Shown here in pieces: positions 38,423-48,102 of a stretch of DNA of 64,000 nucleotides. The stretch is from Herminiimonas contaminans (lineage in GTDB: Bacteria > Pseudomonadota > Gammaproteobacteria > Burkholderiales > Burkholderiaceae_D). The stretch spans positions 62,001 through 126,000 of the forward strand of contig NZ_JADOEL010000004.1 in NCBI RefSeq assembly GCF_015645465.1. The letters are read 5' to 3'. A program made the translations under genes and the position numbers. The notes beneath the pieces were generated by a model. The model was not told the DNA's origin and ran no database searches. It saw nothing but the letters and a program-made list of their open reading frames with translations. Each line of letters opens with the position of its first letter. The stretch's first letter is position 1.

Positions 38423-39312
38423 CGACTATGCAATCGTTTGATGTCTGGATGAAATCCACGCAGGCTGAAATGGAAGTGGCACTGGTGCAGCATTTGCCGC
38501 CGGTGGCTGTCACGCCTGCACGCCTGCATGAAGCCATGCACTACGCTGTGCTGGATGGCGGCAAGCGTGTACGTCCGTTGCTGGTGTATGCCGCTGGTGC
38601 GTTGTTCGATGCAGATGCCGCTGAACTGGCGCGTGCCGCCGCCGCAGTTGAAATGATCCATGCGTATTCGCTGGTGCATGACGATATGCCGTGCATGGAT
38701 GATGATGCCTTGCGTCGCGGCAAGCCGACCGTGCATGTGAAGTATGACGAAGCATGTGCGTTGCTGGTCGGTGATGCCTTGCAGTCGCAGGCTTTTGAAG
38801 TATTGGCTGATGGTGGCCTCGATCCAGTACGACAACTGGCGATGGTGCGCTTGCTGGCAAAAGCATCCGGTTCGCTCGGCATGTGCGGCGGACAGGCGAT
38901 CGACTTGGCGAGCGTAGGACTGAGCTTGTCCTTGCAGGAATTGGAACAGATGCACCGTTTGAAAACTGGTGCGCTGTTGCGCGTTTCGGTTTTGCTGGGC
39001 GCACTCGCCGGCAAGGCTTTGAGCGAGGAAGAAACAGAGGCGCTGGATACTTATGCGGCCGCTATCGGCCTCGCATTCCAGGTCGTCGATGATGTGCTGG
39101 ATGCGACTGCGGATTCAGCCACGCTGGGTAAAACCGCGGGCAAGGATGCGGCAGACAACAAGCCGACCTATGTATCGATACTCGGTCTGGAGCAATCGCA
39201 GGCCCTGGCAGAAAAATTGCGCAACGATGCCCATCGTGCGCTTGAGCAGTTTGGAGAAAAAGCACGACGCTTGCGAGAACTCGCAGATTTGATCGTGCAG
39301 CGGAAGGCTTAG
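38419..39312 (+). CDS. ispA: Farnesyl diphosphate synthase (geranyltranstransferase)
   Basis: 297 residues. It condenses IPP with DMAPP and GPP to farnesyl diphosphate. The first Asp-rich motif is in [15 protein letters not shown] and the second in [18 protein letters not shown] binds the homoallylic diphosphate. It is translationally coupled to xseB by a 4-base overlap and followed immediately by dxs, so early and middle steps of isoprenoid supply are co-expressed. Confidence 0.97.
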   Translation: MTTMQSFDVWMKSTQAEMEVALVQHLPPVAVTPARLHEAMHYAVLDGGKRVRPLLVYAAGALFDADAAELARAAAAVEMIHAYSLVHDDMPCMDDDALRRGKPTVHVKYDEACALLVGDALQSQAFEVLADGGLDPVRQLAMVRLLAKASGSLGMCGGQAIDLASVGLSLSLQELEQMHRLKTGALLRVSVLLGALAGKALSEEETEALDTYAAAIGLAFQVVDDVLDATADSATLGKTAGKDAADNKPTYVSILGLEQSQALAEKLRNDAHRALEQFGEKARRLRELADLIVQRKA

Positions 39313-39313
39313 T

Positions 39314-41179
39314 ATGAATTTGCTGAATACCATTAATGACCCGGCCGAAATACGGCACCTGACACGTCCGCAGCTGAAGCAGCTGGCCGACGAGTTGCGC
39401 GCGTTCGTGCTGGAATCCGTGTCGGCTACCGGCGGCCATTTGTCGTCGAATCTCGGTACGGTAGAACTGACGATCGCCTTGCATAACGTTTTTAATACGC
39501 CGGAAGATCGCATCGTCTGGGACGTCGGTCACCAGACCTATCCGCACAAGATACTGACTGGTCGTCGTGACCAGATGCACACCTTGCGTCAGATCGATGG
39601 CATCTCCGGTTTTCCGCAACGCGCTGAAAGCCCTTACGATACTTTCGGTACCGCACACTCATCGACCTCCATCTCTGCTGCACTGGGTATGGCACTCGCT
39701 GCCAAGACCAAAGGCGAGGATCGTCATGCGATCGCTGTGATCGGCGACGGTGCAATGACCGCAGGCATGGCGTTTGAAGCGATGAACAATGCCGGTATCC
39801 ATGACGACATCAACTTGCTGGTCGTGCTGAACGATAACGATATGTCGATCTCGCCGCCGGTGGGTGCGTTGAATCGCTATCTGGCGCGCCTGATGTCCGG
39901 ACAGTTTTATGCAGCAGCGAAGAACGTCGGCAAAACAGTATTGCCGGCGCCTATGCGCGAACTTGCCAAGCGCATAGAAGAACACGCGAAGGGCATGATC
40001 GTTCCGGCGACCATGTTTGAAGAATTCGGTTTTAACTACATCGGCCCTATCGATGGTCATGACCTCGACTCGCTGATTCCGACGCTGCAAAACCTCAAGC
40101 ATTTGAAAGGCCCGCAATTCCTGCACGTGGTCACACGTAAAGGCCAGGGCTACAAACTGGCGGAAGCCGATCCGGTGCTGTATCACGGCCCGGGTAAATT
40201 CGATCCGGCTGAAGGCATCAAGCCTAGCACCGCCAAGAAAGTGACCTACACCAGTGTATTCGGCGACTGGCTGTGCGATATGGCCGCTGCAGACAAGCGT
40301 CTGGTCGGCATTACACCGGCGATGCGCGAAGGTTCCGGCATGGTGGAGTTTGAGCGTCGCTTCCCGGATCGCTACTACGATGTCGGCATCGCTGAACAAC
40401 ATGCAGTGACTTTCGCTGCTGGTATGGCGTGCGAAGGTTTGAAACCAGTCGTCGCCATCTATTCGACTTTCCTGCAACGCGGTTACGATCAACTGATACA
40501 TGATGTCGCTTTGCAAAACCTGGATGTGACTTTCGCGCTGGATCGCTCCGGCCTGGTCGGTGCCGATGGTGCAACCCATGCCGGTAACTACGACATCGCC
40601 TTTTTGCGCTGCATCCCGAATATGGTCATCATGGCCGCATCCGATGAAAACGAATGCCGTCAAATGCTCTCGACCGGCTTCCAGTATCAGGGCCCAGCTG
40701 CCATACGCTATCCACGCGGCGGCGGTATAGGTGCGACAGTCGGCACCGATCTGGCGACGATACCGCTGGGTACCGGTGAAATCAAACGTGAAGGCAAGGG
40801 CATCGCCATCCTCGCGTTCGGCACCATGGTTGCGCCTAGTGTGCAGGCAGGGAATGAGCTGGATGCAACGGTTGCAAACATGCGTTTCGTCAAACCGCTG
40901 GATGTGGAATTGCTGAAACGCCTGGCAACAACGCATGACGCCATCGTCACGGTAGAAGAAGGTTCCATCATGGGTGGTGCCGGTGCAGCAGTCGCGGAAG
41001 CGATGGCAGCAGCAGGCATCGTCAAACCATTATTGAATCTCGGCTTGCCGGATGAATTCATAGACCACGGTGATGCACCTACCTTGCTCGCATCGTGCGG
41101 CCTGGATGCCAAGGGCATCGCTGCATCTATCCGCAAACGCTTTGGCAAGGATCAGCCACGTCTGGTCGTGAATCAGTAA
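39314..41179 (+). CDS. dxs: 1-deoxy-D-xylulose-5-phosphate synthase
   Basis: 621 residues. Transketolase-like thiamin-diphosphate enzyme that opens the MEP pathway from pyruvate and glyceraldehyde 3-phosphate; its product also feeds thiazole synthesis by ThiG. Conserved segments: [33 protein letters not shown], the ThDP motif [13 protein letters not shown]...NDN and the C-terminal [13 protein letters not shown]. The start lies one base after the ispA stop. A strong bidirectional terminator follows. Confidence 0.98.
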   Translation: MNLLNTINDPAEIRHLTRPQLKQLADELRAFVLESVSATGGHLSSNLGTVELTIALHNVFNTPEDRIVWDVGHQTYPHKILTGRRDQMHTLRQIDGISGFPQRAESPYDTFGTAHSSTSISAALGMALAAKTKGEDRHAIAVIGDGAMTAGMAFEAMNNAGIHDDINLLVVLNDNDMSISPPVGALNRYLARLMSGQFYAAAKNVGKTVLPAPMRELAKRIEEHAKGMIVPATMFEEFGFNYIGPIDGHDLDSLIPTLQNLKHLKGPQFLHVVTRKGQGYKLAEADPVLYHGPGKFDPAEGIKPSTAKKVTYTSVFGDWLCDMAAADKRLVGITPAMREGSGMVEFERRFPDRYYDVGIAEQHAVTFAAGMACEGLKPVVAIYSTFLQRGYDQLIHDVALQNLDVTFALDRSGLVGADGATHAGNYDIAFLRCIPNMVIMAASDENECRQMLSTGFQYQGPAAIRYPRGGGIGATVGTDLATIPLGTGEIKREGKGIAILAFGTMVAPSVQAGNELDATVANMRFVKPLDVELLKRLATTHDAIVTVEEGSIMGGAGAAVAEAMAAAGIVKPLLNLGLPDEFIDHGDAPTLLASCGLDAKGIAASIRKRFGKDQPRLVVNQ

Positions 41180-41196
41180 GCAGCAGATTTCGTATG

Positions 41197-41238
41197 TAAA
41201 AATGCCTTTCAGTTGTAAGACTGAAAGGCATTTTTTAT
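41197..41238 (+). terminator. Bidirectional terminator between dxs and the CDF gene
   Basis: AATGCCTTTCAGT at 41201-41213 pairs perfectly with ACTGAAAGGCATT at 41220-41232, flanked by A and T runs. Confidence 0.92.
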
Positions 41239-41266
41239 TGCGCGCCTGGCAGGTGTCGAACGCGAC

Positions 41267-42265
41267 TCAATGTTGATGGCCTGGCGCTGCGTGATCATGC
41301 TCATCAGTGTGTGGCGCAGTCGTTTGCAGGCTGCACGCATTCTCATCAACATCCGAATTCCAGTCTATCCCTATCGTTGCGTGTTCTATGCTGAACTGGT
41401 CACGTAGTGCCTGCTCGACGCGTTTGACGACAGCGCGTGCTGCATCATCCGTGTCCGGGCGTATATGCAGCGTCGCCATGGTGCGACCGGAAGTCAGTTG
41501 CCACACGTGTACATGGCTGACTGCTGCGAGGCCGCGAACGGCCTGCATCAAACCTTGTTCGACTTTCTCTGGCGTTGCATGATCGGGCGCACCTTCCAGC
41601 AAGATGTGAATGGACTTAAGCAGCAACTTCAATGCGCTGCGCAAGATCAATGCAGCGACAAAGACCGAGAGTATCGGATCGATAGGCGTCCAGCCGGTGT
41701 AGTAGATGACGATGGCTGCGACGATGGCGCCGACCGAGCCCAGCAAGTCACCCATCACGTGCAGGATCGCGCCTTTCACATTGACATGTTCAGTCTCGCC
41801 GCGCGTCATGATCCACAGCACCAGCATGTTGACCAGCAGGCCGAGCACGGCGACGATGAACATGGGGCCAGCCAGGATGGTGGGTGGGGAAGATAAGCGT
41901 ACCCATGCTTCGTAAGCGATCCACACCACGATGCCCAACAAGGTCAGTGCATTGACGAAGCCGGCGATGACTTCGAAGCGCAGATAACCAAAGGTACGCT
42001 TGCTGTCGGCGGCACGACGGCCGAAACGGAATGCGGCATAGGCCAGTGCGAGCGCTACGGCATCGGTCAGCATGTGACCGGCATCAGCCAGCAATGCCAG
42101 CGAGCCGGACAGCACGCCACCTACCGCTTCCACTAGCATGAAGCTAAAGGTCAGGACGAAGGAGAGGAGTACCTTGCGTTCGTTATCGCTGGTTACGGTA
42201 GGCGTGTGTTCATGATCGTGATCATCGCCATGTGCGTGTTCGTCGCCTGATGTATGTGCAGTCAT
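41267..42265 (-). CDS. Cation diffusion facilitator metal exporter
   Basis: 332 residues. The His/Asp-rich N-terminus (DEHAHGDDHDHEH) is followed by six transmembrane helices. Helix 2 carries the metal-site motif ADAGHMLTDA (HxxxD) and helix 5 a matching HVMGDLLGS. A C-terminal cytoplasmic ferredoxin-like domain (about 215-305) and a His-rich tail (EHDHAAPGHQH) complete it. Sequence is of the CzcD/ZitB kind, so export of Zn2+, perhaps also Co2+ or Cd2+, is likely. It lies 27 bases after the adenosyltransferase gene. Confidence 0.94.
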   Translation of the reverse strand: MTAHTSGDEHAHGDDHDHEHTPTVTSDNERKVLLSFVLTFSFMLVEAVGGVLSGSLALLADAGHMLTDAVALALAYAAFRFGRRAADSKRTFGYLRFEVIAGFVNALTLLGIVVWIAYEAWVRLSSPPTILAGPMFIVAVLGLLVNMLVLWIMTRGETEHVNVKGAILHVMGDLLGSVGAIVAAIVIYYTGWTPIDPILSVFVAALILRSALKLLLKSIHILLEGAPDHATPEKVEQGLMQAVRGLAAVSHVHVWQLTSGRTMATLHIRPDTDDAARAVVKRVEQALRDQFSIEHATIGIDWNSDVDENACSLQTTAPHTDEHDHAAPGHQH

Positions 42266-42292
42266 TTTTCTATCATTTCTGCGCTGGTGAAA

Positions 42293-42856
42293 TCAGGATG
42301 CGATATCCCGCACCCTATCTTTTTCCCACCACACGTCCGTGCCACCCGCATAGCGATTCAATATGCGGGACAGGACAAACATCAAATCCGACAAGCGATT
42401 CATATACTGGCGCGGATTGTCATTAAGTTTTTCCGCTTTGCCGAGGCTGACGATAGTACGTTCCGCGCGGCGGCAGACTGTACGGCAAATATGCGCTTGC
42501 GCTGCTGCACGTGAACCTGCAGGCAGGATGAATTCCTTCAGCGCAGGCAGGGTGCTGTTGTACTTCTCCAGCAAGCCGTCCAGGCGCGCGACTTGTTCAT
42601 CATGGATCAGCGTGTAGTCGGGTATGCACAGCTCGCCACCGAGGTCGAACAAGTCGTGCTGGATCGAGATCAATTCTTCACGCAAGGCAGCAGGCAGGTC
42701 TTCGCACAGCAACAAGCCTATGTGTGAATTCAATTCATCGACGTCGCCCATCGCATGTACGCGTAGCGCATCCTTGTCGACACGGCTGCCATCGCCGAGG
42801 CCGGTGGTGCCTTTGTCGCCGGTGCGTGTTGCGATTTTTGAAAGTCGGTTGCCCAT
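42293..42856 (-). CDS. PduO-type cob(I)alamin adenosyltransferase
   Basis: 187 residues. The ATP-binding N-terminus ATRTGDKGTTGLGDGSRV and the central HAMGDVDELNSHIG match PduO-type ATP:corrinoid adenosyltransferases. FILPAGSRAAAQAHICRTVCRRAER contains the conserved Arg-rich active-site helix. It converts cob(I)alamin to adenosylcobalamin. No other cobalamin genes are near, so it more likely serves salvage or an AdoCbl-dependent enzyme. It is divergent from the LysR gene. Confidence 0.94.
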   Translation of the reverse strand: MGNRLSKIATRTGDKGTTGLGDGSRVDKDALRVHAMGDVDELNSHIGLLLCEDLPAALREELISIQHDLFDLGGELCIPDYTLIHDEQVARLDGLLEKYNSTLPALKEFILPAGSRAAAQAHICRTVCRRAERTIVSLGKAEKLNDNPRQYMNRLSDLMFVLSRILNRYAGGTDVWWEKDRVRDIAS

Positions 42857-42964
42857 GAGATCAGTAGTGAGTAGAGGAGAGTTGTGAGGATACGGTAAAA
42901 CCGGCAGGCGGAATCCGGCCCGGCGGCGCTGATTTGTTTATTTTGCAGTGCAAAAGAGTTTAAA

Positions 42965-42980
42965 TATTATCAAAATAATA
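42965..42980. promoter_or_regulatory. AT-rich dyad in the PduO/LysR divergent region
   Basis: TATTAT at 42965-42970 and ATAATA at 42975-42980 form a perfect inverted repeat with a CAAA spacer, about 100 bases before the LysR gene. It could be the LysR protein's own site, which is usually an AT-rich dyad, but this is not shown. Confidence 0.35.
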
Positions 42981-43081
42981 CTTTTAATGAGCTCGGCATG
43001 CTTTAAAACAAGCACTAGTTCGATAAGAAAGCGGTGAAAACGGTAAAATCATGCCTTGATAACCGAAGATTGATTGACGCA

Positions 43082-43978
43082 ATGGCAATAAGACTTCCTC
43101 CTGTGCACGCACTGTCCGCTTTTGAAGCCGCTGCACGCCACGGTTCATTTGCGATTGCAGCAGAAGAGCTGTGTATCACGCCATCGGCGTTTTCCCATCG
43201 TATCCGCCTGCTGGAAGAGTTCGTCGGCGAACGCCTGTTCCTGCGTGACGGGCGCAGCGTCAGCCTGACCGAATTTGGCCGTCGTTATCTGGATGTGGTG
43301 CGTGATGCCTTGCGTTCACTGGCAGACTTTCCTTTGCCGCATCGGCATCCGCTGGCGCAGCCACGCGTCAAGATCACGGTGCCACCAACTTTTGCGCGTT
43401 ATCTTTTCCTGCCGCACCTGGCCGATTTCACAGCCTTGTATCCGGATATCACGATAGAGGTTTTCCTTTCGGTCCCGCTGTACGACATGGCGCTGTCGGA
43501 GACCGATCTGGAGATACGTTTTGGGGCTGGCAAATATCCGGACACTACCACCGAGAAGCTGTTTGAAGAACCGGTATTTCCGGTCGTCAGCCCGGCTTAC
43601 CTGGAAAAAATCGGTGGCCTGAAAACCCCGGCCGACCTGCAAAAAGCGCAACTGCTGCGTTCTGCGCTCGAACCCTGGCAGGCATGGTTTGAAGTGGCTG
43701 GGCTGGACTGGCCGGAACCTGCGACCGGCTTGCGCATCGATGACCTCGGCTTGCTGCTGGAAGCGGTGCGCCACGGCTATGGCGTGGCCCTGACGCGCAA
43801 GCATTTTGCCGAAGAAATGATCGATAAAGGCGAAGTCGTTCCCTTGTTCGATATCCAATTAACGACACCACAACATGCTTACTACATGGTCTATGAACAA
43901 AGTGTGCGCGAGCGCCCGGAAGTCGTATTGTTCATGAACTGGATGATGGAGCGTTTCAATATGCAAAGGATGGCCTAG
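43082..43978 (+). CDS. LysR-family regulator, GcvA-like
   Basis: 298 residues from the ATG at 43082; the frame is also open from a GTG at 43034, which has a fair AGAAAG upstream. The N-terminal helix-turn-helix (LPPVHALSAFEAAARHGSFAIAAEELCITPSAFSHRIRLLE) is of the GcvA group. The periplasmic-binding-like effector domain follows from about residue 90. It lies on the same strand as glcDEF, 213 bases upstream, so it may control glycolate oxidation; known Glc operons more often use a GntR protein (GlcC). Confidence 0.9.
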   Translation: MAIRLPPVHALSAFEAAARHGSFAIAAEELCITPSAFSHRIRLLEEFVGERLFLRDGRSVSLTEFGRRYLDVVRDALRSLADFPLPHRHPLAQPRVKITVPPTFARYLFLPHLADFTALYPDITIEVFLSVPLYDMALSETDLEIRFGAGKYPDTTTEKLFEEPVFPVVSPAYLEKIGGLKTPADLQKAQLLRSALEPWQAWFEVAGLDWPEPATGLRIDDLGLLLEAVRHGYGVALTRKHFAEEMIDKGEVVPLFDIQLTTPQHAYYMVYEQSVRERPEVVLFMNWMMERFNMQRMA

Positions 43979-44080
43979 CCGTTCTCGCGCACGCAATGCT
44001 GCATCGCAGTATGGTGCGCAGCAGTTTGCTGCAGTATTGTGTGAATTACTGCATTTTTCTCATCACTTGAATAATTTTCA

Positions 44081-44113
44081 CCCCGGCGGCTAAAGCTTTC
44101 AGTCCAGCCGGGG
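44081..44113 (+). terminator. GC-rich hairpin between LysR gene and glcD
   Basis: CCCCGGC at 44081-44087 pairs with GCCGGGG at 44107-44113. No T run follows. It could end the LysR transcript or sit in the glcD leader. Confidence 0.35.
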
Positions 44114-44191
44114 CGTGGTTTAGTTACACTCTGATCAGACCTTGTGCGTCTCTCAATTTGTTAACCGACGCGAAAATTGCAATCAGGATTG

Positions 44192-45682
44192 ATGATGAAT
44201 ACAACTTCGGCACCTCCATTTACAGCGGCGTATCAGCGCACGGTAGTGGACGCATTGCGTGCCGTACTCCCTGAACGTTGCGTGCTCTTCAATGAAGAAG
44301 ATACGCGGCCTTACGAGTGCGATGGTCTGGCTGCTTATGCCCAGTTGCCCATGGTGGTGGTCCTGCCTGACACCGAGGCGCAAGTCATCGCTGCCATCAA
44401 GGTATGCCATGCATTGAAGGTGCCTATCGTGCCGCGCGGTGCCGGTACCGGTTTGTCCGGCGGCGCATTGCCGATCGCCGATGGCATCGTCCTCTCCACC
44501 GCACGTCTCAACAAAATCGTGAAAGTCGATGCATATGCGCGTACCGCAGTGGTACAGCCTGGCGTACGCAATCTGGCTATCTCGGAAGCGGTTGCACCGC
44601 TGGGCCTGTACTACGCACCAGATCCTTCTTCACAGATCGCCTGCACCATAGGCGGCAACGTCGCGGAAAACTCCGGCGGCGTGCATTGCCTCAAATACGG
44701 CCTGACCGTACACAACGTGATGCGCGTGCGCGTCGTCACGATAGAAGGCGACGTGGTCGAACTCGGTAATGCCGCACTTGATGCACCTGGACTCGATTTG
44801 TTGTCGGTGTTCGTCGGTTCCGAAGGCATGCTCGGCATGGTGACGGAAGTCACCGTCAAACTGATTCCTAAACCTAAACTCGCACGCGTGATCCTGGCTT
44901 CCTTCGATGACGTAGTGAAGGGCGGTAACGCCGTCGCCAGCGTGATCGCCGCAGGCATTATCCCGGCCGGTCTGGAGATGATGGACAAGACTTCGTCGCG
45001 CATGGTCGAGCCGTTTGTTAAAGCAGGTTACGACATTGATGCGGAAGCATTGCTGTTGTGTGAATCGGATGGCATACCGGAAGAAGTCGACGAAGAAATC
45101 GCGCGCATGACCGAAGTGCTCAAGCACTCAGGCGCAACTGCGATTGCCGTTTCGCAAAACGAAGCAGAGCGCCTGCGCTTCTGGTCTGGTCGCAAGAATG
45201 CATTCCCGGCCGCAGGCCGTATCTCCCCTGATTACTACTGTATTGACGGCACGATTCCGCGTCGTAGCCTGGCGGATGTGTTGCTCGGCATCGCCGAGAT
45301 GGAAGTCAAATACGGCTTGCGTTGCGCCAACGTATTCCACGCCGGTGACGGTAATTTGCACCCGTTGATTTTGTTCGATGCCAACCAGGAAGGTGAATTC
45401 CACCGTGCCGAATTGTTCGGCGCAGAAATCCTCGAGATGTGCGTCGCAGTTGGCGGGACGATCACCGGTGAACACGGTGTCGGCCTGGAAAAAATCAACC
45501 AGATGTGCGTGCAGTTTTCACGTGCCGAGATCGATGCTTTCCTCGCAGTCAAACGCGCTTTCGACCCGGTCTCGTTGCTGAATCCGACCAAGGCTATCCC
45601 GACGCTCCAGCGCTGTGCCGAGTACGGCAAGATGCACGTCAAACGTGGCATGCTGAAGTTTCCTGATTTGCCGCGCTTCTAA
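44192..45682 (+). CDS. glcD: Glycolate oxidase FAD-linked subunit GlcD
   Basis: 496 residues from the ATG at 44192 (a second ATG follows at once). The FAD-binding 4 domain has VPRGAGTGLSGGALPIADG and IGGNVAENSGGVHCLKYGLT. The C-terminal FAD-oxidase domain has the metal-binding FHAGDGNLHPLI and GTITGEHGVGLEK. GlcD with GlcE and GlcF oxidises glycolate to glyoxylate and passes electrons to the quinone pool. It is first of glcD-glcE-glcF. Confidence 0.95.
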   Translation: MMNTTSAPPFTAAYQRTVVDALRAVLPERCVLFNEEDTRPYECDGLAAYAQLPMVVVLPDTEAQVIAAIKVCHALKVPIVPRGAGTGLSGGALPIADGIVLSTARLNKIVKVDAYARTAVVQPGVRNLAISEAVAPLGLYYAPDPSSQIACTIGGNVAENSGGVHCLKYGLTVHNVMRVRVVTIEGDVVELGNAALDAPGLDLLSVFVGSEGMLGMVTEVTVKLIPKPKLARVILASFDDVVKGGNAVASVIAAGIIPAGLEMMDKTSSRMVEPFVKAGYDIDAEALLLCESDGIPEEVDEEIARMTEVLKHSGATAIAVSQNEAERLRFWSGRKNAFPAAGRISPDYYCIDGTIPRRSLADVLLGIAEMEVKYGLRCANVFHAGDGNLHPLILFDANQEGEFHRAELFGAEILEMCVAVGGTITGEHGVGLEKINQMCVQFSRAEIDAFLAVKRAFDPVSLLNPTKAIPTLQRCAEYGKMHVKRGMLKFPDLPRF

Positions 45683-45698
45683 TTTTCTCAAGGCCAGT

Positions 45699-46754
45699 AT
45701 GGAACAGGTAATCGAACAATTTAAAGAGCGCATCCTTGCGGCTGCTGCCAACAAGCAGCCTTTGCGCATACGCGGCGGCGGTACCAAGGATTGGTACGGC
45801 CAGACTCCGGTCGGTGAGTTGCTGGATACACGCGCATACAGCGGTGTAGTTGCCTACGACCCGACCGAGCTGGTGATCACGGTACGGGCCGGGACGCCAT
45901 TGGCGGAAGTGGAAGCCATCCTGGCAGAACAAAACCAGATGCTGGCTTTCGAGCCGCCGCATTTCGGTCCGGGTGCAACTGTCGGCGGTATGGTCGCCAG
46001 CGGCTTGTCCGGTCCTGGTCGTGCCGCAGTCGGTGCGACCCGCGACTTCGTACTCGGCGTGGTGCTGATGGATGGCAAGGGCGAGTCCCTGCACTTCGGC
46101 GGCCAGGTCATGAAGAACGTGGCGGGCTACGATGTCTCGCGCATGCTGGCAGGTTCGCTGGGCACGCTGGGTTTGTTGCTGGAAGTCTCGCTCAAGGTAT
46201 TGCCCAAGCCGTACGCACAAACCAGTTTGCGTCTCGAGATGGATGAGAAGGATGCGATACGCCGTCTGAATGAATGGGGCGGTCAGCCTCTGCCTATCTC
46301 CGCCAGTGCATGGTGTGACGGTGCGCTGATGTTGCGCTTGTCCGGTGCCAAAGCAGCGCTGGCGGCAGCTCAGCAAACCATAGGTGGCGAAGAAATAAAT
46401 GCTGATGATTTCTGGATTGCGATGCGTGAGCAAAGCAATGAATTCTTCACGCAATCCGATGTGTTGTGGCGTTTGTCAGTGCCTTCCACCACTGCACCTA
46501 TCGCGCTGCAAGGCCAGCAACTGATCGAGTGGGGCGGCGCACAGCGCTGGCTGCGTACCAACGAAAGCGCAGACACCATACGCACAGCTGCTGCGGCGGC
46601 TGGTGGCCACGCGACCTTATTCCGTGGCGGTGACAAGGAAGTCGGTGTGTTCCATCCGCTGGCACCAGCGCTGGGTCGCATTCATCAAAACATGAAAAAC
46701 AATTTTGACCCTGACGGTATTTTCAATCCGGGTCGTATGTACGCGCAGTACTAA
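45699..46754 (+). CDS. glcE: Glycolate oxidase subunit GlcE
   Basis: 351 residues. A second FAD-binding type-4 domain (LRIRGGGTKDWYG, PPHFGPGATVGGMVASGLSGPGR, GGQVMKNVAGYDVSRMLAGSLG) but without the C-terminal catalytic domain of GlcD, as expected for GlcE. It lies 16 bases after glcD and 44 bases before glcF, so the three subunits are made together. The protein ends NPGRMYAQY, a common C-terminal motif of the family. Confidence 0.95.
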   Translation: MEQVIEQFKERILAAAANKQPLRIRGGGTKDWYGQTPVGELLDTRAYSGVVAYDPTELVITVRAGTPLAEVEAILAEQNQMLAFEPPHFGPGATVGGMVASGLSGPGRAAVGATRDFVLGVVLMDGKGESLHFGGQVMKNVAGYDVSRMLAGSLGTLGLLLEVSLKVLPKPYAQTSLRLEMDEKDAIRRLNEWGGQPLPISASAWCDGALMLRLSGAKAALAAAQQTIGGEEINADDFWIAMREQSNEFFTQSDVLWRLSVPSTTAPIALQGQQLIEWGGAQRWLRTNESADTIRTAAAAAGGHATLFRGGDKEVGVFHPLAPALGRIHQNMKNNFDPDGIFNPGRMYAQY

Positions 46755-46798
46755 GCTGCCGCAAGCGCGGTGCTACTTTCAGAAGAGTGTAGGAATCA

Positions 46799-48031
46799 AT
46801 GCAAACCAACTTAGCCGATTTCATCAAAGATACCCGCGAAGGCCACGAGGCTGACGCGATTCTGCGCAGCTGCGTGCATTGTGGCTTTTGTACCGCCACA
46901 TGCCCGACCTATCAGTTGCTGGGCGATGAGCTGGACGGCCCGCGTGGTCGTATCTATCTGATCAAGCAAGTATTGGAAGGCAAGACACCTACCGCGAAAA
47001 CCCAGTTGCATCTGGATCGCTGCCTGACTTGCCGCAATTGCGAAACGACTTGCCCGTCCGGCGTGAAGTATGGTCGGCTGGTTGATATCGGCCGCAAGGT
47101 GGTCGAGGATCGCGTACCGTATTCGTTCTCGCAAAAACTGAAACGTACCGCGCTGAAAGAAATACTGCCGCGCAAATGGTTGTTTACACCTGCCATGAAA
47201 ACCGGTCAGCTGTTCCGCCCATTGCTGCCGCAGGCGATCAAGAACAAAGTACCACGCGCAGAAAATGCAGGGACCTGGCCAGCACGTGCACATGAGCGCA
47301 AGATGCTGCTGCTTGATGGTTGTGTGCAGCCCGCGATGTCGCCCAATATTAATGCCGCGACGGCACGTGTGCTGGATGCACTCGGTGTGCAATTGGTCGT
47401 GGCACCGAAAGCCGGTTGCTGCGGCGCTATCCGGCATCACCTGAATGACCATGACGGTGCGCTGGATGATATGCGTCGCAATATCGACGCATGGTGGCCG
47501 CTGGTATTGGCTGGTGCTGAAGCGATCGTCATGACCGCTTCCGGTTGTGGCGCGACGGTCAAGGATTACGGACATTTGCTGGCGGCAGATCCTGCTTACG
47601 CAGAGAAAGCGACAGTGATTTCCAACATGACCAAAGACTTGAGTGAAATCATGCCTGCGTTTGAAGCTGAGCTGGAAAGCAAGCTGAACGGCAAGATTTC
47701 CAAACGCGTGGCCTATCATCCGCCTTGCACGCTGCAGCACGGTCAGCAGATACGCGGCAAGGTTGAAGGTGTGTTGCGTGCGGTGGGCGTCGATGTGCAA
47801 TTGTGCGGTGACAGCCATCTGTGCTGTGGTTCGGCTGGTACTTATTCGGTGATGCAGCCTGAGTTGTCCTATCAGCTGCGCGATAACAAACTGGCCAAGC
47901 TGGCTGAGACCAAGGCAGAGATGATCGTATCGGCCAATATCGGCTGCCTGACCCATCTGCAATCGGGTACTGATACTCCGGTCAAGCACTGGATAGAATT
48001 GATAGACAGCGCATTGAGCGCAGCGCACTAA
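46799..48031 (+). CDS. glcF: Glycolate oxidase iron-sulfur subunit GlcF
   Basis: 410 residues. Two [4Fe-4S] clusters are seen in the N-terminal half: CVHCGFCTATCPTYQ and CLTCRNCETTCPSGVKYG. Two CCG-type domains follow, with GCVQP...AGCCGA and HPPCTLQHG...CGDSHLCCGSAGTYS. It links the flavin subunits to the membrane quinone pool. Last gene of glcDEF, followed by a terminator. glcB and glcG are not adjacent. Confidence 0.96.
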   Translation: MQTNLADFIKDTREGHEADAILRSCVHCGFCTATCPTYQLLGDELDGPRGRIYLIKQVLEGKTPTAKTQLHLDRCLTCRNCETTCPSGVKYGRLVDIGRKVVEDRVPYSFSQKLKRTALKEILPRKWLFTPAMKTGQLFRPLLPQAIKNKVPRAENAGTWPARAHERKMLLLDGCVQPAMSPNINAATARVLDALGVQLVVAPKAGCCGAIRHHLNDHDGALDDMRRNIDAWWPLVLAGAEAIVMTASGCGATVKDYGHLLAADPAYAEKATVISNMTKDLSEIMPAFEAELESKLNGKISKRVAYHPPCTLQHGQQIRGKVEGVLRAVGVDVQLCGDSHLCCGSAGTYSVMQPELSYQLRDNKLAKLAETKAEMIVSANIGCLTHLQSGTDTPVKHWIELIDSALSAAH

Positions 48032-48049
48032 GCAAACTGCCTGCAATAA

Positions 48050-48087
48050 AAAACGCTGGCTTACCTGAGGGTATCGCCAGCGTTTTT
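48050..48087 (+). terminator. Bidirectional terminator between glcF and glutathione peroxidase gene
   Basis: AACGCTGGC at 48052-48060 pairs with GCCAGCGTT at 48076-48084, with an inner TACC/GGTA stem and flanking A and T runs. Confidence 0.85.
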
Positions 48088-48102
48088 ATTTGTGCGGTGT
48101 GT

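Noticed and set aside
39659-40936. Minus-strand open frame of 425 codons opposite dxs
   Set aside because: Shadow of dxs; no recognisable domain and no ribosome binding site.
46811-48046. Minus-strand open frame of 411 codons opposite glcF
   Set aside because: Exact shadow of glcF, including cysteine-rich artefacts; no independent support.
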